Positions 47,101 through 58,639 of a stretch of DNA of 64,000 nt are shown here, in pieces (positions within the stretch are counted from its first letter, which is position 1; each line of letters opens with the position of its first letter). Made by a program: the position numbers and the translations under genes. Under the pieces are notes generated by a model. That model ran no database searches and was not told the DNA's origin. It saw only the letters and a program-made list of their open reading frames with translations. This DNA is from Mesostigma viride (taxonomy: Eukaryota; Streptophyta; Mesostigmatophyceae; Mesostigmatales; Mesostigmataceae): positions 4,348,785 to 4,412,784 of the forward strand of contig RPFO01000065.1 of assembly GCA_009746045.1 (NCBI GenBank). The letters are read 5' to 3'.

Positions 47101-50100
47101 TTCCCCCCTGCCACTGCTGCTTACCCCTCTGACCCCACACCCTACACCCGACCCACCACCATAACATGTTTTCCTGCCCTTCCCTTCCCTGCCCTTCCTT
47201 CCCTTTTCCTGCCCTTCCCCAGGGCTCGAGTTCAAGGAGGCCTCCCTTTCCCTCACCCCTCGCAACGAGGCGGCCGTCGTGAAGCCCGGCATGGTCTTCA
47301 ACGTGTCCGTCGGGTTCCAGGACCTGGAGTCCGGCGGCAAGGACCGCCGCAGCTACGCGCTGCTGGTCGCCGACACGGTGGTCATCAAATCGGACGGCAC
47401 CCCCGAGGTGGTCACGGGCATGTGCTCCAAGCAGGCGACGGACGTGTGCTACGAGATCAAGGACGAGGGGGAGGAGGAGGATCAGGAGATTGTGGCCGAG
47501 GGGCGCAACGCAAACCGTGTGCTGGAGAGCAAGATGCGCTTTGAGGAGGAGCAGAGCCGGGAGGGTGGGTGGCGCGCAGGAAACCCTAGTCAGTAGTGAT
47601 GGTGGGTGGGCACTGCAAACCCTAGGCCGTAGGACAGGTGGTTTGGTGGAGGACAAGACCTATTGTGGGGAGTTATTGGCGGTTGTCGGTGATTTATTGG
47701 GGCTTGTCAGGGATTGGCGGTGGTCATTGGGGTTGTACGGGGACCGTGGGGTAGCAGGGCAGATGCATGTAACTCTGTGTAGCAGGAATAAAAATAATGA
47801 TGATTATCATAAAAAGGATGATAATGGTATTAATGATGATAATAATATATGCGGGGTGTATGGTGTACCTTGTCGATAGCGTGGCATGGGATGCACAAAC
47901 CAGTAGACAGCGGGGCATATGGCTCGGAGCAGCTCTTCCCCCCGCCCCGCCCCCCCGCTCTCCCCGCTGCCCACTGTTGCGCGTCCTTGTCTTTCCCCTG
48001 CTACCTCTTTGCCATTACCCTTCGGTTCGGTACCCCCGCCCCACCCCTTTTTCATGGCTCTCTTCCCCCGTGGTTCCTCTTCTTACTTCCCCATCCTCTT
48101 GATTCCCTCCCAACCCACCCCACTATCCTCCATTCCCTTCTCCCTTCTCCTTTCTTACGCTCCCCTCCCCCTTGCCGCGCCCACGGGACTCAATTCCTTC
48201 TTGAAATCTGACTTTCTCGAATCCATTTCCCGAATCTGACTTTCGAATCCATCTCCCCTGCGGCTGCTCGTCCGGTCGCATTGGTCGGGCAGACAAGCGC
48301 AAGGCGTCCCAGCAGGCGCTCGAGGACAAAAAGAATCAGGAGACGCTCGCGCGGCTGCTGGGCAAGAAGAGCGGCGAGGGGGAGGGAGCCGGCAGCGGCG
48401 CCGACGTGAAGAACGCCGACTTCTGCTCGTACACGTCCATATCTGACATCCCCTTCTCCCGCAGCAAGGGCGACCTCTCGATCCACGTGGACATCCCCCA
48501 GCAGACCGTGCTGCTGCCCATCTACGGCCACCTCGTCCCCTTTCACATCAACACCATCAAGACGGTCGCCAGCAGCCAGGACAGCGGCCACTGCTATGTG
48601 CGCATCAACTTCAACGTCCCTGGAGGAAGCGCCGCGGCCGCCAGCAGCTACGGCCCCGCAATCATCAACCCCGACGCGATCTTCGTGCGCGAGCTCTCGT
48701 TCCGGCTGGCGGACGTCCGTCACGGGAGCCTCGTTGTCCAGCAGATCAAGACGCTCAAGCGCCAGATCTCGCAGCACGAGACTGAGATGAAGGCCAGGGA
48801 GTCCCTGGTTGAGCAGGAGCGGCTCGTGCTGTCCAAGGGGCGTGTCCCGCGGCTGCAGGACCTGTGGCTGCGGCCCAACTTTGGCGGTCGCGGCAAGAAG
48901 GTCACGGGTAGCTTGGAGGCGCACGTCAATGGGTTCCGGTACTCCACGCCGAGAGCGGAGGAGCGGGTTGACATCATGTACCACAACATCAAGCACGCCT
49001 TCTTCCAGGTAAATCCCGAGTTGGTGGGGTATACCCATGAGTCCACCAGCACATGCCTGAAGTATATTTGAATTGGATTTGTTCAGTTAGTTCTGTACTG
49101 GATTTTATGTATTGTTTTCCAGTTTGCTTTCTTGGGGGGCAGGAGGATGGCTACTAAAGTTGTGGGGAACCGGTTGTGCTCTGTGTGTGTTACCGTCGGG
49201 TTAAAGCCTGCATTATATAGTTTGCAAACAAGCGCTTGATGTCTGTTTCGTATATTAATAGGCATGCTGACTTGTATAGAGAGGCATGCTGACTTGTAAA
49301 GAGGCATGCTGACTTGTAAGGAGGCAGGCTGACTTGTAAGGAGGCAGGCTGACTTGTAAGGAGGCAGGCTGACCCCCCTTCCTTCATCTTCCCCCTCTCC
49401 CTCTCCTTTCCCTTCTTCTTCCCCTTCTCCTCCCCCCTCTCCCTCTCCTTTCCCTTGTCTCCTCGCCCCCCCTTGTTGCAGCCGGCGGAGAACGAGATGA
49501 TCACCATCCTCCACTTCCACCTGCACAACCCGATCATGGTCGGCAAGAAGAAGACCAAGGACGTAAGCGAGCAGCCGTGGTGCCATGACCCATCCATTCA
49601 TTATGGACCCACCCATCCATGCGCTCCTGCACAGCCTTGAATAATGCCCCTTGATTCGTTGCTATGATCCTGAATTATGCCGCTGTTGATATGGTCACGC
49701 GCCACCTTGAACAGTGCCCCTGTTGAAGCGGCCATGCGCCACCTTGAGTCCCGACTTATCCACGTGCTCATGCACTACCTGTCTTAGTGAACTACTAGAC
49801 GCACCCCTCCTTCCCTTGTGTCATGCACCGCTTTTGTGTATTTTTCTTTTGGGGGGGGAGGGGGGGGAGATTCTCCCTTTTATCCACAATCAAACCATAG
49901 ACACCATCTTATGTCATTGCATCAGTTAGATTGCCCATGCGATGGCCCTCGTAAGCAGAATTCAGGAAAGCAGACTGGGAAGCTGACTTCAGGGTTCACC
50001 CTGATGTTCGCACTCTAGATGCATGATTGTTGCCGGTAATGCGCGGCACAATTAACGTCCTCACAATGTGTGTGTGCCGCAGCACGAATGGCAGCATCAG

Positions 50101-53100
50101 CCACCGTGTCAACTGCATCGGCCTCGCAAGGCAGCCCCTTGTAACCTTGTGTCAACGAGACAACCAACCCCTTGTGGATGCTTCCCATGCGCCTGTTATC
50201 AATGAGACGACCAGCGCAGCCCTGATATCTGGAAGCCATCTATGCCTGATGGCGGATTGTAGGGCAGCGCGTTCCCTGGACATGAGGGTGTCGAGGGGTA
50301 TCCCCAATTGGAGGGTGTCCCGATCGAAGGGTGCCCCCAAGGGATGGTCCTGAGATAGCGTTGGCGTGGAAATAGCAACCCTTACGTCCCTTGTGGAAGG
50401 GAGCACACTCGGGGTAGACAGCTTCAAAGATGGAATGCCTTTAGTGTCACCTCCATCATGCCTCTGCAAGTAACTTCTGAGGCCTGGAAGCACGCTGAAG
50501 TCTGTGCATGGACGCCGCGTCATGCCAACACCTCGTTCTGGTTTCTTCGTACCCCTTGCCGGCCTGCCCCTCGCTGTTGTCACCACCTCCCCCAGATCCA
50601 AGTCTACACGGAGGTCATGGAGGCTGTCCAGAACATCGACGGCGCGCGGCGGTCCGCGTAAGTGTTTTGCGAGCAAGGTTTTGTGGTCCTGATAGATTTA
50701 TCTTGTCGCGTCATCTAATACAATGTCTTTAAAAAATATTAACAATGTAGTTCAAAAAATATGGTAATGAAACCTAGTCTAATGAAATATTATCAAATTA
50801 TACATCTTTCTCCCCCGGCCTGCCAAATGGCACGCAGGTACGACCCAGACGAGATCGAGGAGGAGCAGCGCGAGGTGGAGCGCCGCAACCGGACCAACCG
50901 CGAGTACGAGGTGTTTGTGCAGCGCGTGAGCGAGCTGTGGGAGCGCGACTTCAAGGACGCAAAGCTCGAGTTCGATATCCCGTTCCGAGAGCTGGGGTTT
51001 GTGGGTGTGCCGTACCGGTCAACCAACCTCATGCTGCCCACCGTCAACTGCCTGGTGGGTTGCGTGGTGCAGGGGGATGCGGTCAGTTTTGTTGCTGGTG
51101 GCGTTTAGTGGGAACGAGGGCAGGCGCTCGTGTGTGAGTGTGTGTGTGTGTGCACGTGTGTGCTTGTGTGCATGTGTGCGTGTGTGTTTGTGTCTGAGTG
51201 TGTTTTTTGTGTATGTGTGTGCGTCTGGGCGTGAATTGGAGGAGTATATTCGCGCACACTTTCATGTGTGTGCGTGTGTGTGTTTGGATAATACTTAGGT
51301 CGGTTGGTTGGTTCATGCTGCGCTGGCATTGTCTTTGCTCACCATGTGGGCTTGGTGGCCTCGTTCTCCCAGCTGCTCCCCCCCTCCTAAAGTCCCCCCT
51401 CTTGCGTCCTTTTTCAAGATGTGGCGGCCCTCTGCTCTCCCCTTCCCCGATAATCATGCAGAGTCGTCTCCCCCCCCCGCGCCCTCTCCCCCCCCCTCCC
51501 CCCTCCTCCAGGTTCACCTGGTGGAGATGCCGTTCACTGTGATCACGCTGAGCGAGGTAGAGATCGTCAACCTGGAGCGTGTGGGCTTTAGCAACTTGAA
51601 GAACTTCGACATGACGTTTGTGTTCAAGGACTTCTCACGCGAGGTCTTCCGCGTCAACGCGATCGAGAACAAGCACCTCGACCCAGTCAAGGAGTGAGTA
51701 AGGGGGGGTGAACAAGCAGCTCAACCTGGTCAAGGAGTGAGGGAGGGGGGGTGACCAAGCAGCTTGACCTGGTCAAGGAGTTAGTGGGCAGGGGTGACCA
51801 AGCAGCTCGACCCGGTCAAGGAGTGAGTGAGGGGGGGGTGAACAAGCAGCTCGACCCCGGTCAAGGAGTGAGTGGCGATGGGAAAAAAGATTTGGGTGGA
51901 AGGTTTGGAGCGGTTGTGCCCCTCTAAGGAGTGAGGAAGGGGGAGACAGCCATTGTGACCTGGTGATGAAGTAGGAGCGAGACACACACTGTCACCTTGT
52001 GAAAGAGGGAGTAGGAGGGTTAACAGGCACCTGCACCCAGTAGAGGAGCGAGTTAAGAGAGGTGGTCTTCTGTAAAAAAGCAATCCCTAAGTCGGTACTC
52101 GGGGGGACGAGTAGTTGGGTACGAGATTAGGTGCAGCTGCATTCTGCCAAGGAACGAGGAGGGGGGGGATTCAACGCCTCGACCCTGTCAAGGACCTCAT
52201 GGCTTGGTAATTTGCATGCATGTCGATCATTGCTCCTGTCTGAACCATGGTCGCATCTGCCTTGCGCCTCCTGCCGCTTGCCTTCTTTTGCCGGCCCTCG
52301 GTCGCAGGTGGCTGACCTCGTGCGAGATCAAGTACTACGAGACGCGAATGAACCTGAACTGGAAGCCCATCTTGAAGACGATCATGGACGACCCGGAGCA
52401 CTGGCACGCGGAGGGTGGCTGGCGCTTCCTCGACGAGAACGCGTCCGACGACGAAGACGAGGTGCGGGGATGGTGAAGCTGATGGGCATGGGCCTGCTTC
52501 GTGTGCTTTGTGCTTTGTTGACGCCCATCTATCTCCTGGCTTTATTTCCAAGAACTCGTAAGATGATTGAGCCCAAGGGCCGGGATGAGGTGTATGGGAA
52601 TGATCGGTGTGCTCTCCTATGAGTCCACACCCTCTTGCTTCCTGAACGAGAATGTGTTCGATGGTGAAGAGTGGGGTCGATTCAATGAATCGGAGGATTT
52701 GACTCTTGCTCTGTCTGGTTTATGCCTGTATGGTGTGCTTTGGGGAACCTTCCTGCCGCCCGCATGCCTGCTCATGCTTGCATCGGCAAAGGACTGCAGC
52801 TCCTGCCATTTCCATGGTGGGGCCTTGTTGCCATGATGTTGCCACGCTGTTGCCATGTGAGGGGACTGTGGTACGGCGCATTTTTGCTTCATGCCTCGAG
52901 ACTCACTCTGCATACCTGGCTAGTTCTTGCCATGGCTAGAAATTTGAAATCTCACATGGCAGGGGAGCTTGACCATCGTAGGCATCAAGGTCATCATGAA
53001 TGAATATATTGATAATAGTATTGATTTCACTAATCGATGTATTGATAATAATGAATGTATTAGTCAGTAACGCAAGACCATTGTAGACATCAAGGCCATC

Positions 53101-55655
53101 ATGGCTCAGGGTGAATCCATCTTGAAGCCCCCAGGATGAAGGCCATGGGTGGACAGAGCCGCCACCTGCCCAGCAACGAGATGATCAGGACCCATAGCAG
53201 CGCAGTCAGGATACATCACAGATGGCGTGGATGAAACCAGCAGCTAGGGAATGCTAGCAAGGTGCCACTGGTGGCAGGAATGGCAGCACAAGAACTAGCG
53301 CCAGAAGTCCGCGGTAGTGGTTTGTGAGCTCAAGTTCCCGCAAGGCTGCTGCATCATGCTTTTGCTTCGTTGGTGTCAGCGTGTATTCTGGGCGTTTGTA
53401 TCAAGTATGGCCTTGTTGTGATCTGCATGGCGTCGATGGTTCATTCAAATTTTAGAGTGCATGTGCGATGATGGAAAGTCGGTATGTCTCTTTCTTTTCT
53501 AGCACCAGAATGCTTGGCTGCCGGCTACTTTGAGGAGGTGAAGGCATGGGGGTCGGTGCCATGTTGCAAGTGCCTCTCTTCGCATGAAACGTGAGCAACG
53601 CAGCTTAGGGAAGTACTCCCGCGCTGCAGGGAATTGCGTGGCATGTCGTTGTGGCCTCGCTCCCCCCCTTTCTCACGCTGGGTGGCGCCTGGGGCTGTTG
53701 TGCTGGAGACAACCGCAGGAAGAGGAGGGGTCTGACGAATACGCCCCCAGCGACGAGGACGAGGACGATGACGCGGAGGAGGTGCGCTGGCCTGACTGTG
53801 GGCTGTGGCTGAGGGTTTTGTTGATCTGTAACTGACTGCCTAACTGGTGTGTACTGGAGGGCTCCACCACCCATCCTACTCATGGCTCTTGGTTCTAATG
53901 CTCGTTGCTCTTTGCCACATAGCAAGGCCCGCGTAGGTCGCACTATCGTTGAAATCGGTGCAGGAACGCTCACTTGTTGCGCACTCGCACTACTATCTGC
54001 ACACACCCACTTGTTATTGCATGCACGCCCGCTTATTAGTCCCCTACCTGCTGCACTTATTAGCCCACTTACTGCTGCACACACCCACGTGTCATTGCAT
54101 GCACGCCCATTTATTAGTCCCCCACCTGCTGCACTTATTAGCCCACTTACTGCTGCACACACCCACGTGTCATTGCATGCACGCCCGCTTGTCAGTCCCC
54201 TACCTGCTGCACTTATTAGCCCACTTACTGCTGCACATGCCCACTTGCTGTATATGCCCATCCTTTGCTATTCTTGTTGTTCTTGTATCTATTATTTTCA
54301 CCGGTGCGCCCTCGCACTTACTACGGCACATCTTCATGTACGGTTGCCCATGCCCACCTGTGGTACTGCATGCCCGTCACTCAGCGTGCTTGGCGTTCTT
54401 GTCTTCACCGTCGATGCTCCTATCCCTTATTGTTGCGCACACCCACGTTCTGGTTGCCCACCCCACTGGTGGTTGCCGACCCCCGCTTGTTGGTGCCACA
54501 CCCCGACTTGCTGGGTGCACCCCGCATGTATGGTTTCCCACGCCTACTGGTCGTTGCACAGCCCCGCTCATCGGTTGCATCCTTTCATGTATGGTTGCAT
54601 CACCCCGTTTATCGCGCACACATGGCTAGGGTCGTGACAGAGCTCAGACAGCATCGACATGTTCTCCGAGCTTTTGGCTTGTGGCTGGTATTGTATACAG
54701 CATGTCGCGGATGGAGTCGCATGAACCATTGGTGGTTGCCCTCCACGTTGCCCTCCCCCACGCCTCGTCGCAGAGTTCTGAAAGCGAGTCGCTGGTGGAG
54801 TCGGACGAGGACGAGGACGAGGATGATGACGAGTCGCAGGAAGGGTCGGAGGGCAAGGACTGGGATGAGTTGGAGCAGGAGGCAAAGGAGTAAGCATGAT
54901 CGGCACGCTCTAGAAGCCATCATCAGCACACTTTGGTGACCGATACCAGCACACTTTGGTGACCATCATCGGCATCCTGGTTTTCGTGCCGCGGCTACTT
55001 TATTCCTGTTTTTTCCTTCTCCTTGGTGGGACATTTAGCCTTCCGCATGTGAGGAGCTCTGGGGTTGGCACAACTTGTTGGAAGCGTCTTCCACTGCATT
55101 CATCTTTTTCTTTATGGGTTAGTAAGCATGGGGTCTTTGGCACCTTTTCTTCCATACATGTCTATCCCAATACATGATTATCAAGCCAAATGTCTTGAGC
55201 CGCGGCCATGTTCTTGTGCAGTGAATCACACCATGACCATGTTGATGTCGTGCAGACAGACGTGATTTTACGTGTCTGGTACTTGAAACACTTCTGATTG
55301 TGCCTGAACGTAAAACCCCGAGGGAGAATTGGAAACCCATGAATTTTGCTCGTAACACGAAGGGAAAGGCATCCAGTCAATGTTTCTGCTTGTCTCTGCA
55401 GCCCCCTTACATATATCCCTTCAGGGATCCCTGTGCCCCTCAATCCTCTATCATGTTTGTACCCCACATCCCCTTTTACTCTCCTCTCCCATCCTCTCTT
55501 TCTTCCCCAGGGCGGATGAGGAGGCGTCGGACGACGATGACGAGGAGGAGCGGCGGCTCAAGCGCAAGGTGCAGAAGGCGCGAGAGGCCCAGGACAAGCG
55601 CAAAGCGCCGCCGCCATCCTCAAGAGCACCGCCGCCAAAGAAAGCGCGGCGGTAA
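38132..55655 (+). CDS. SPT16: SPT16, large subunit of the FACT histone chaperone
   Basis: Eighteen exons join without a frame break to 3,150 bases, 1,049 residues: 38132-38221, 38379-38491, 39603-39673, 40925-40983, 43591-43715, 44538-44628, 45856-45903, 46255-46729, 47223-47564, 48293-49008, 49482-49562, 50596-50657, 50838-51054, 51512-51693, 52308-52461, 53719-53781, 54774-54889, 55511-55655. Domains: Spt16 N-lobe (about 10-175; SDALQVWLLGYQLPDTIMVF), inactive aminopeptidase-like M24 fold (about 180-430; VSLGARYSQYCSNIARTF), dimerisation region (about 500-670; VLLPIYGHLVPFHINTIKTV), Rtt106-like middle domain (about 700-925; LKNFDMTFVFKDFSREVFRV), acidic tail (about 930-1012) and basic end KKARR. 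With SSRP1 it removes and restores H2A-H2B during transcription and replication. Family length is about 1,030-1,075. Introns are repeat-filled, and several donors are duplicated. A start further upstream (37994) is possible but gives an atypical N-terminus. Confidence 0.97.
39253..39297. repeat. (AAT)n microsatellite in SPT16 intron 2
   Basis: About 14 AAT/AAC/AGT trinucleotides, with the neighbouring CCCCACTTGCAATATAT word repeated at 39234 and 39338. Confidence 0.85.
39832..39874. repeat. (GT)n microsatellite in SPT16 intron 3
   Basis: Two GT runs separated by TTTGCACTT. Confidence 0.85.
39996..40216. repeat. 42-base minisatellite in SPT16 intron 3
   Basis: About five copies of a 42-base unit with GCAAGCTTGGACCCGTGTG and CGACAGAGGCAAGTGCCTG. 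Because 42 is a multiple of three, it gives a false repeat protein in more than one frame. Confidence 0.93.
41221..43284. repeat. 2-kb heptanucleotide array in SPT16 intron 4
   Basis: A 7-base array with block order: TATACTC (to about 41645), TCTACTC (to about 41955), TATACTC (to about 42165), GTACTCT (to about 42258), GTACCCT (to 42440), GGACCCT x10 (42441-42510), GTACCCT (to about 42691), CGATACT/CGATACC mixed (to about 42912), TATACTC (to the end). TCGGACCT occurs at both edges (about 41248 and 43278). Open frames across it are by-products. Confidence 0.97.
43956..44014. repeat. 21-base tandem repeat in SPT16 intron 5
   Basis: Three near-identical copies of GCAAATGTACAAAGGCGGCAT. Confidence 0.9.
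44902..45030. repeat. 21-base tandem repeat in SPT16 intron 6
   Basis: About six diverging copies of a unit close to TTTGTTGTGTTGTACTAAT. Confidence 0.85.
45163..45382. repeat. 27-base minisatellite in SPT16 intron 6
   Basis: Eight copies of a 27-base unit alternating TTATCACCAAGATGGGATGG and TTACCACCATGTTGGGATG types. Confidence 0.93.
49260..49372. repeat. 20-base minisatellite in SPT16 intron 10
   Basis: Six copies of AGGCATGCTGACTTGTAAGG or its AGGCAGG variant. They run into the pyrimidine-rich tract before the exon 11 acceptor. Confidence 0.93.
51129..51290. repeat. Interrupted (GT)n tract in SPT16 intron 13
   Basis: GT-rich alternating sequence with TGTGTGTG runs, broken by short other words. 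Confidence 0.85.
51674..51885. repeat. 43-base repeat seeded by the exon 14 donor
   Basis: Five copies of the exon 14 end and splice donor (CTCGACC, GTCAAGGA, then GT). GT lies at 51694, 51737, 51780, 51823 and 51868, giving periods of 43, 43, 43 and 45. Only the first fits the SPT16 frame. Confidence 0.93.
53990..54250. repeat. 78-base minisatellite in SPT16 intron 16
   Basis: Three copies of a 78-base unit with TGCATGCACGCCC, TGCTGCACTTATTAGCCC and CTGCTGCACACACCCACG. More diverged relatives follow to about 54600. Confidence 0.9.
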
Positions 55656-56734
55656 ACGACGGGTGTCTGGAGGACGGTTCTTTGAGCAATGGGTGTTCAG
55701 CTGATGCATCTGTGGCAGACGGCTCCTCTTTGGCCGGTGCATCATGGATCAGGCCACGATGCATGTACTTGCTAGCACACAGATGTTCTTTTCTTGGCAC
55801 CTAGTCTGGCGCGCTGTGCCCGAGGGGGAATCGCCATATCGGCCATGTGGGAGGGATCAAACGAGGGCGTGCCCGACAGGGTGGCCGTAGTGGATGTGTC
55901 CAGTCAGCCGGTCGTGGATCCGTCTGGCTGTGAGAGTGAGAGTGTATCCAGCGCTTTTGCCTCCCGCAGGGACCACATGGGGACAGCATGTGCATGGTGT
56001 GGTCATAGGACAAGGTCCTGTGTCTGAGGGTGGCCCGCATTGGACATGGCACGCCCCCTGTTGTGCATGTATGCATGTGACATCCGCTCGGGCCGGGCAC
56101 GACCATGGCATGACACCCACATAAGGGGCCGCGTCGATGCGGCAGAATAAGCAGGGCACCACATCACTGCCATCTACTTCTGTGTATGGATGAGGTGTGT
56201 CGAGGCGGACTTGATGGGATGTTTGGTACGGATCCTAGGGATGCCAAACTTGAGCTGGTGGCCTCATTCGTGCATGGGGTGTCTGCACAGGCATCAAGTA
56301 ATGCACAGGTGCCATCATGCCTGGGTTTCTGTGAAAGGGATGCCACCCATTTAGCTGAGGAAGAGCCCTGCTTATTGGGCCTGCTGGCCTTGCATACGCT
56401 TGATGTATACCATATCGACTTCACAGCTCTTCTTCCTAGCCCCAGGGTGTGACTGTGCAATGTGCACAAGCGTAGCCTCTTAATAGTAGTATGTTTGATT
56501 GGTACTTGGTCTACACAGCTTGACCTAGCTTGTGGCTGAAATTCCCTGCATGCGGTATGGTATCCAGGGACTTCGTTGTATTTATAAAATAAATAAATCA
56601 GTTGCTTCTCATGGGTCGAGAAGCTGCATCTCCATGATATAAGTCCTTGGGCTCCACCAGAAGTCAATCATCCTAAATGATTTCGTGTGCTTGTTTCGAG
56701 GCGCAGCATTCATTGATTAATAAATTAAGAAAGA
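55656..56734. other. SPT16 3' region and intergenic sequence
   Basis: No supported gene. Two overlapping AATAAA words at 56588-56597 are the first good polyadenylation candidates, about 930 bases after the stop. Confidence 0.45.
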
Positions 56735-57515
56735 AGAAATTCGTGCTCCCGTCGGGGAGTCACGGAACATTATTAGCGATGGGTGCATGCAATCCTACGG
56801 CCGGTCTATTCTATAGATGTAGAGTTACAAGCAATCAGGACTACTGGTCTATTATCTAGAGTGTCTATTATAGATCTATGCTTTTGACGAGGTACAACAA
56901 TTACGCTTGATTATCTTGACCAGCCAATTCCAGCTCCGCCTGGGCAACATCATGCACCAGAACGATCCGCACCCCAGCCCCCGCGCAGCCGGCCGCCGCA
57001 TCGGCTTCCTCCCTAGCTCTGCAAGGATGACCTCCGCGCAGTGCTGGAGGAGCATGCGACCATGGCCGCTGGCCGAGCAGCTTCGACATCGCTGAACACC
57101 ACGCTCAACAAGGTGGAGGCCCAGGTCTCCAATGTGGAAACCAGCTAGGGTTGCCCACAAGCTCAAACCTCAGTTCACGGCGCTGCAGACCGCGGCGCAG
57201 GCATCTGAGACGCACGTTGCACTTGTCTCTCGCCTAAACCAGGTGGAGGGCAAGTGCGGCCTGCATGCTCGTCAAAAAGCTCAAAACCATCACCGCCCAA
57301 ACGACGCCCTGGCCGCGCAGGTCCCGCGGCGATTGCAGCGCAGACGGCCACCATCGCAGCCCAGCATATACCCGGCCGGCAGATGGTAGCCTCTCGCAGC
57401 ACTCATACGCGGACCTGCTGCTGTCAGCGACCGCCTCGACAACTGACGCCATCGCCACGAAACTCCAGCCCTCTCTTAATTAATTAAGAACATAGCTCCG
57501 TTGGGAGCTTATGTA
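56735..57515. mobile_element. LINE-D fragment with ORF1 coiled-coil part
   Basis: A minus-strand hairpin end (CGTGCTCCCGTCGGGGAGTC, near 56745) is followed by plus-strand ORF1 pieces. The first is a heptad region near 57080-57230 (STTLNKVEAQVSNVE-like words), the second SYADLLLSATASTTDAIATK near 57400. It ends at a minus-strand hairpin (57490-57514). At least three scraps are joined. Confidence 0.65.
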
Positions 57516-57539
57516 ACACATAGCCCTGAGAGGGGGCAT

Positions 57540-57745
57540 ATGGTTTGTAATTAATTAGTTAATTAATTAAACTCGTGCTCCCGTTGGGGAGTCACGGAGC
57601 ACCGAAGTGCTTTTAATCCCTGTGTGTGCACAACAGGAAGTATTAAGGGCAGAGACCCCCTTTCTCCTTCATGCCTGAGGCATGCCACAGCTGCAATCGG
57701 ACCCGATAAACGATCCGGCAAGATCTGTGGGTGCAATAAGACCAC
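57540..57745 (-). mobile_element. LINE-D 3' UTR fragment
   Basis: Minus-strand copy of the 3' UTR seen at 31905-32100: GATCCGGCA, GGCATG words, GGGTCTCTGCCCTT and CACAGGGATTAAAAGCACTT. The hairpin is at 57575-57595, with a TTAATTAATT tail. Confidence 0.8.
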
Positions 57746-58639
57746 CTTGAAATGGCCTTTTTTTTACATAAATTATGGCCCATGGCAAGTTTATTGTCAG
57801 ATTGACCTAGGATTGGATCCCACCACTCCCCGGGATGTGTCTGGCTAGTGGTGGAGTAGTTAAGTCAAAATGTTAAGTTTACATGGTACTCCCTGCTTAA
57901 GTTAACTCCAGATCCAAGGCCAAAACTGGCCACCTAAACCACTTGCACTTGCATAGAAACAATAGTTGACATCAGATTATGCTGTAACTTTGCAGTGGTG
58001 ATGAATAATAGTTGTTCTGACCTTGTACAAAGTTCTACGCCATTTGGAGCCCTAGTTGGTGACAAATGCTAGCAAACTTTTGCTAGCATTTGTCAGTAAT
58101 GGCCATTTTAAATCAATATTTAACCCAAATAATGTCAGAATGCCACCAAAACTTATTGCCATCATGCCAGCACCTGACGAATGGTCTCAACAAGTCATGA
58201 GCAAAAATTCAGATCATGCAGAGCCCAAAATGGTGACATTTGCCAGCAATTGTCACCATTTTTTGCTTTTTTACTCATAATTTTAACAACATTAACCACC
58301 AAAACACTCTCCAAGCTGGGGCACATCATTTAAATCTTTGCAGGCAACTCAAGAATGACTAGTACAAACAGTGTGCAAAAACTTGGTGCATGTGAATGCC
58401 TGAGTGGTGACCATTGCTAGCAGAATCCATCATGTAAGGTAGGCATTGCCAGTATGCCACAAAGCTGTGATGTGCAGTGCATGTCCATATGTATACCCCA
58501 TGACACCATGCCTCTAAACTACTTGGCACATTGCAAAATGGGAAGGAAAGGTGAACAATACATGCCACATCACTAACACAGCCATTTGAATGCTACCAAC
58601 ACACACCATGCATGATATACACTACGTGTAATACATGTC
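57746..58639. other. AT-richer intergenic stretch, nothing recognised
   Basis: It has scattered TGCTAGCAAA and TTTGCTAGCATTTGTCA words near 58060-58100 and 58240. No gene or element is recognised. Confidence 0.5.

Noticed and set aside
53849-54637. Open frame with repeated hydrophobic segments, possible membrane protein
   Set aside because: It is the 78-base minisatellite of SPT16 intron 16. The acidic SPT16 exons on both sides join in frame without it.
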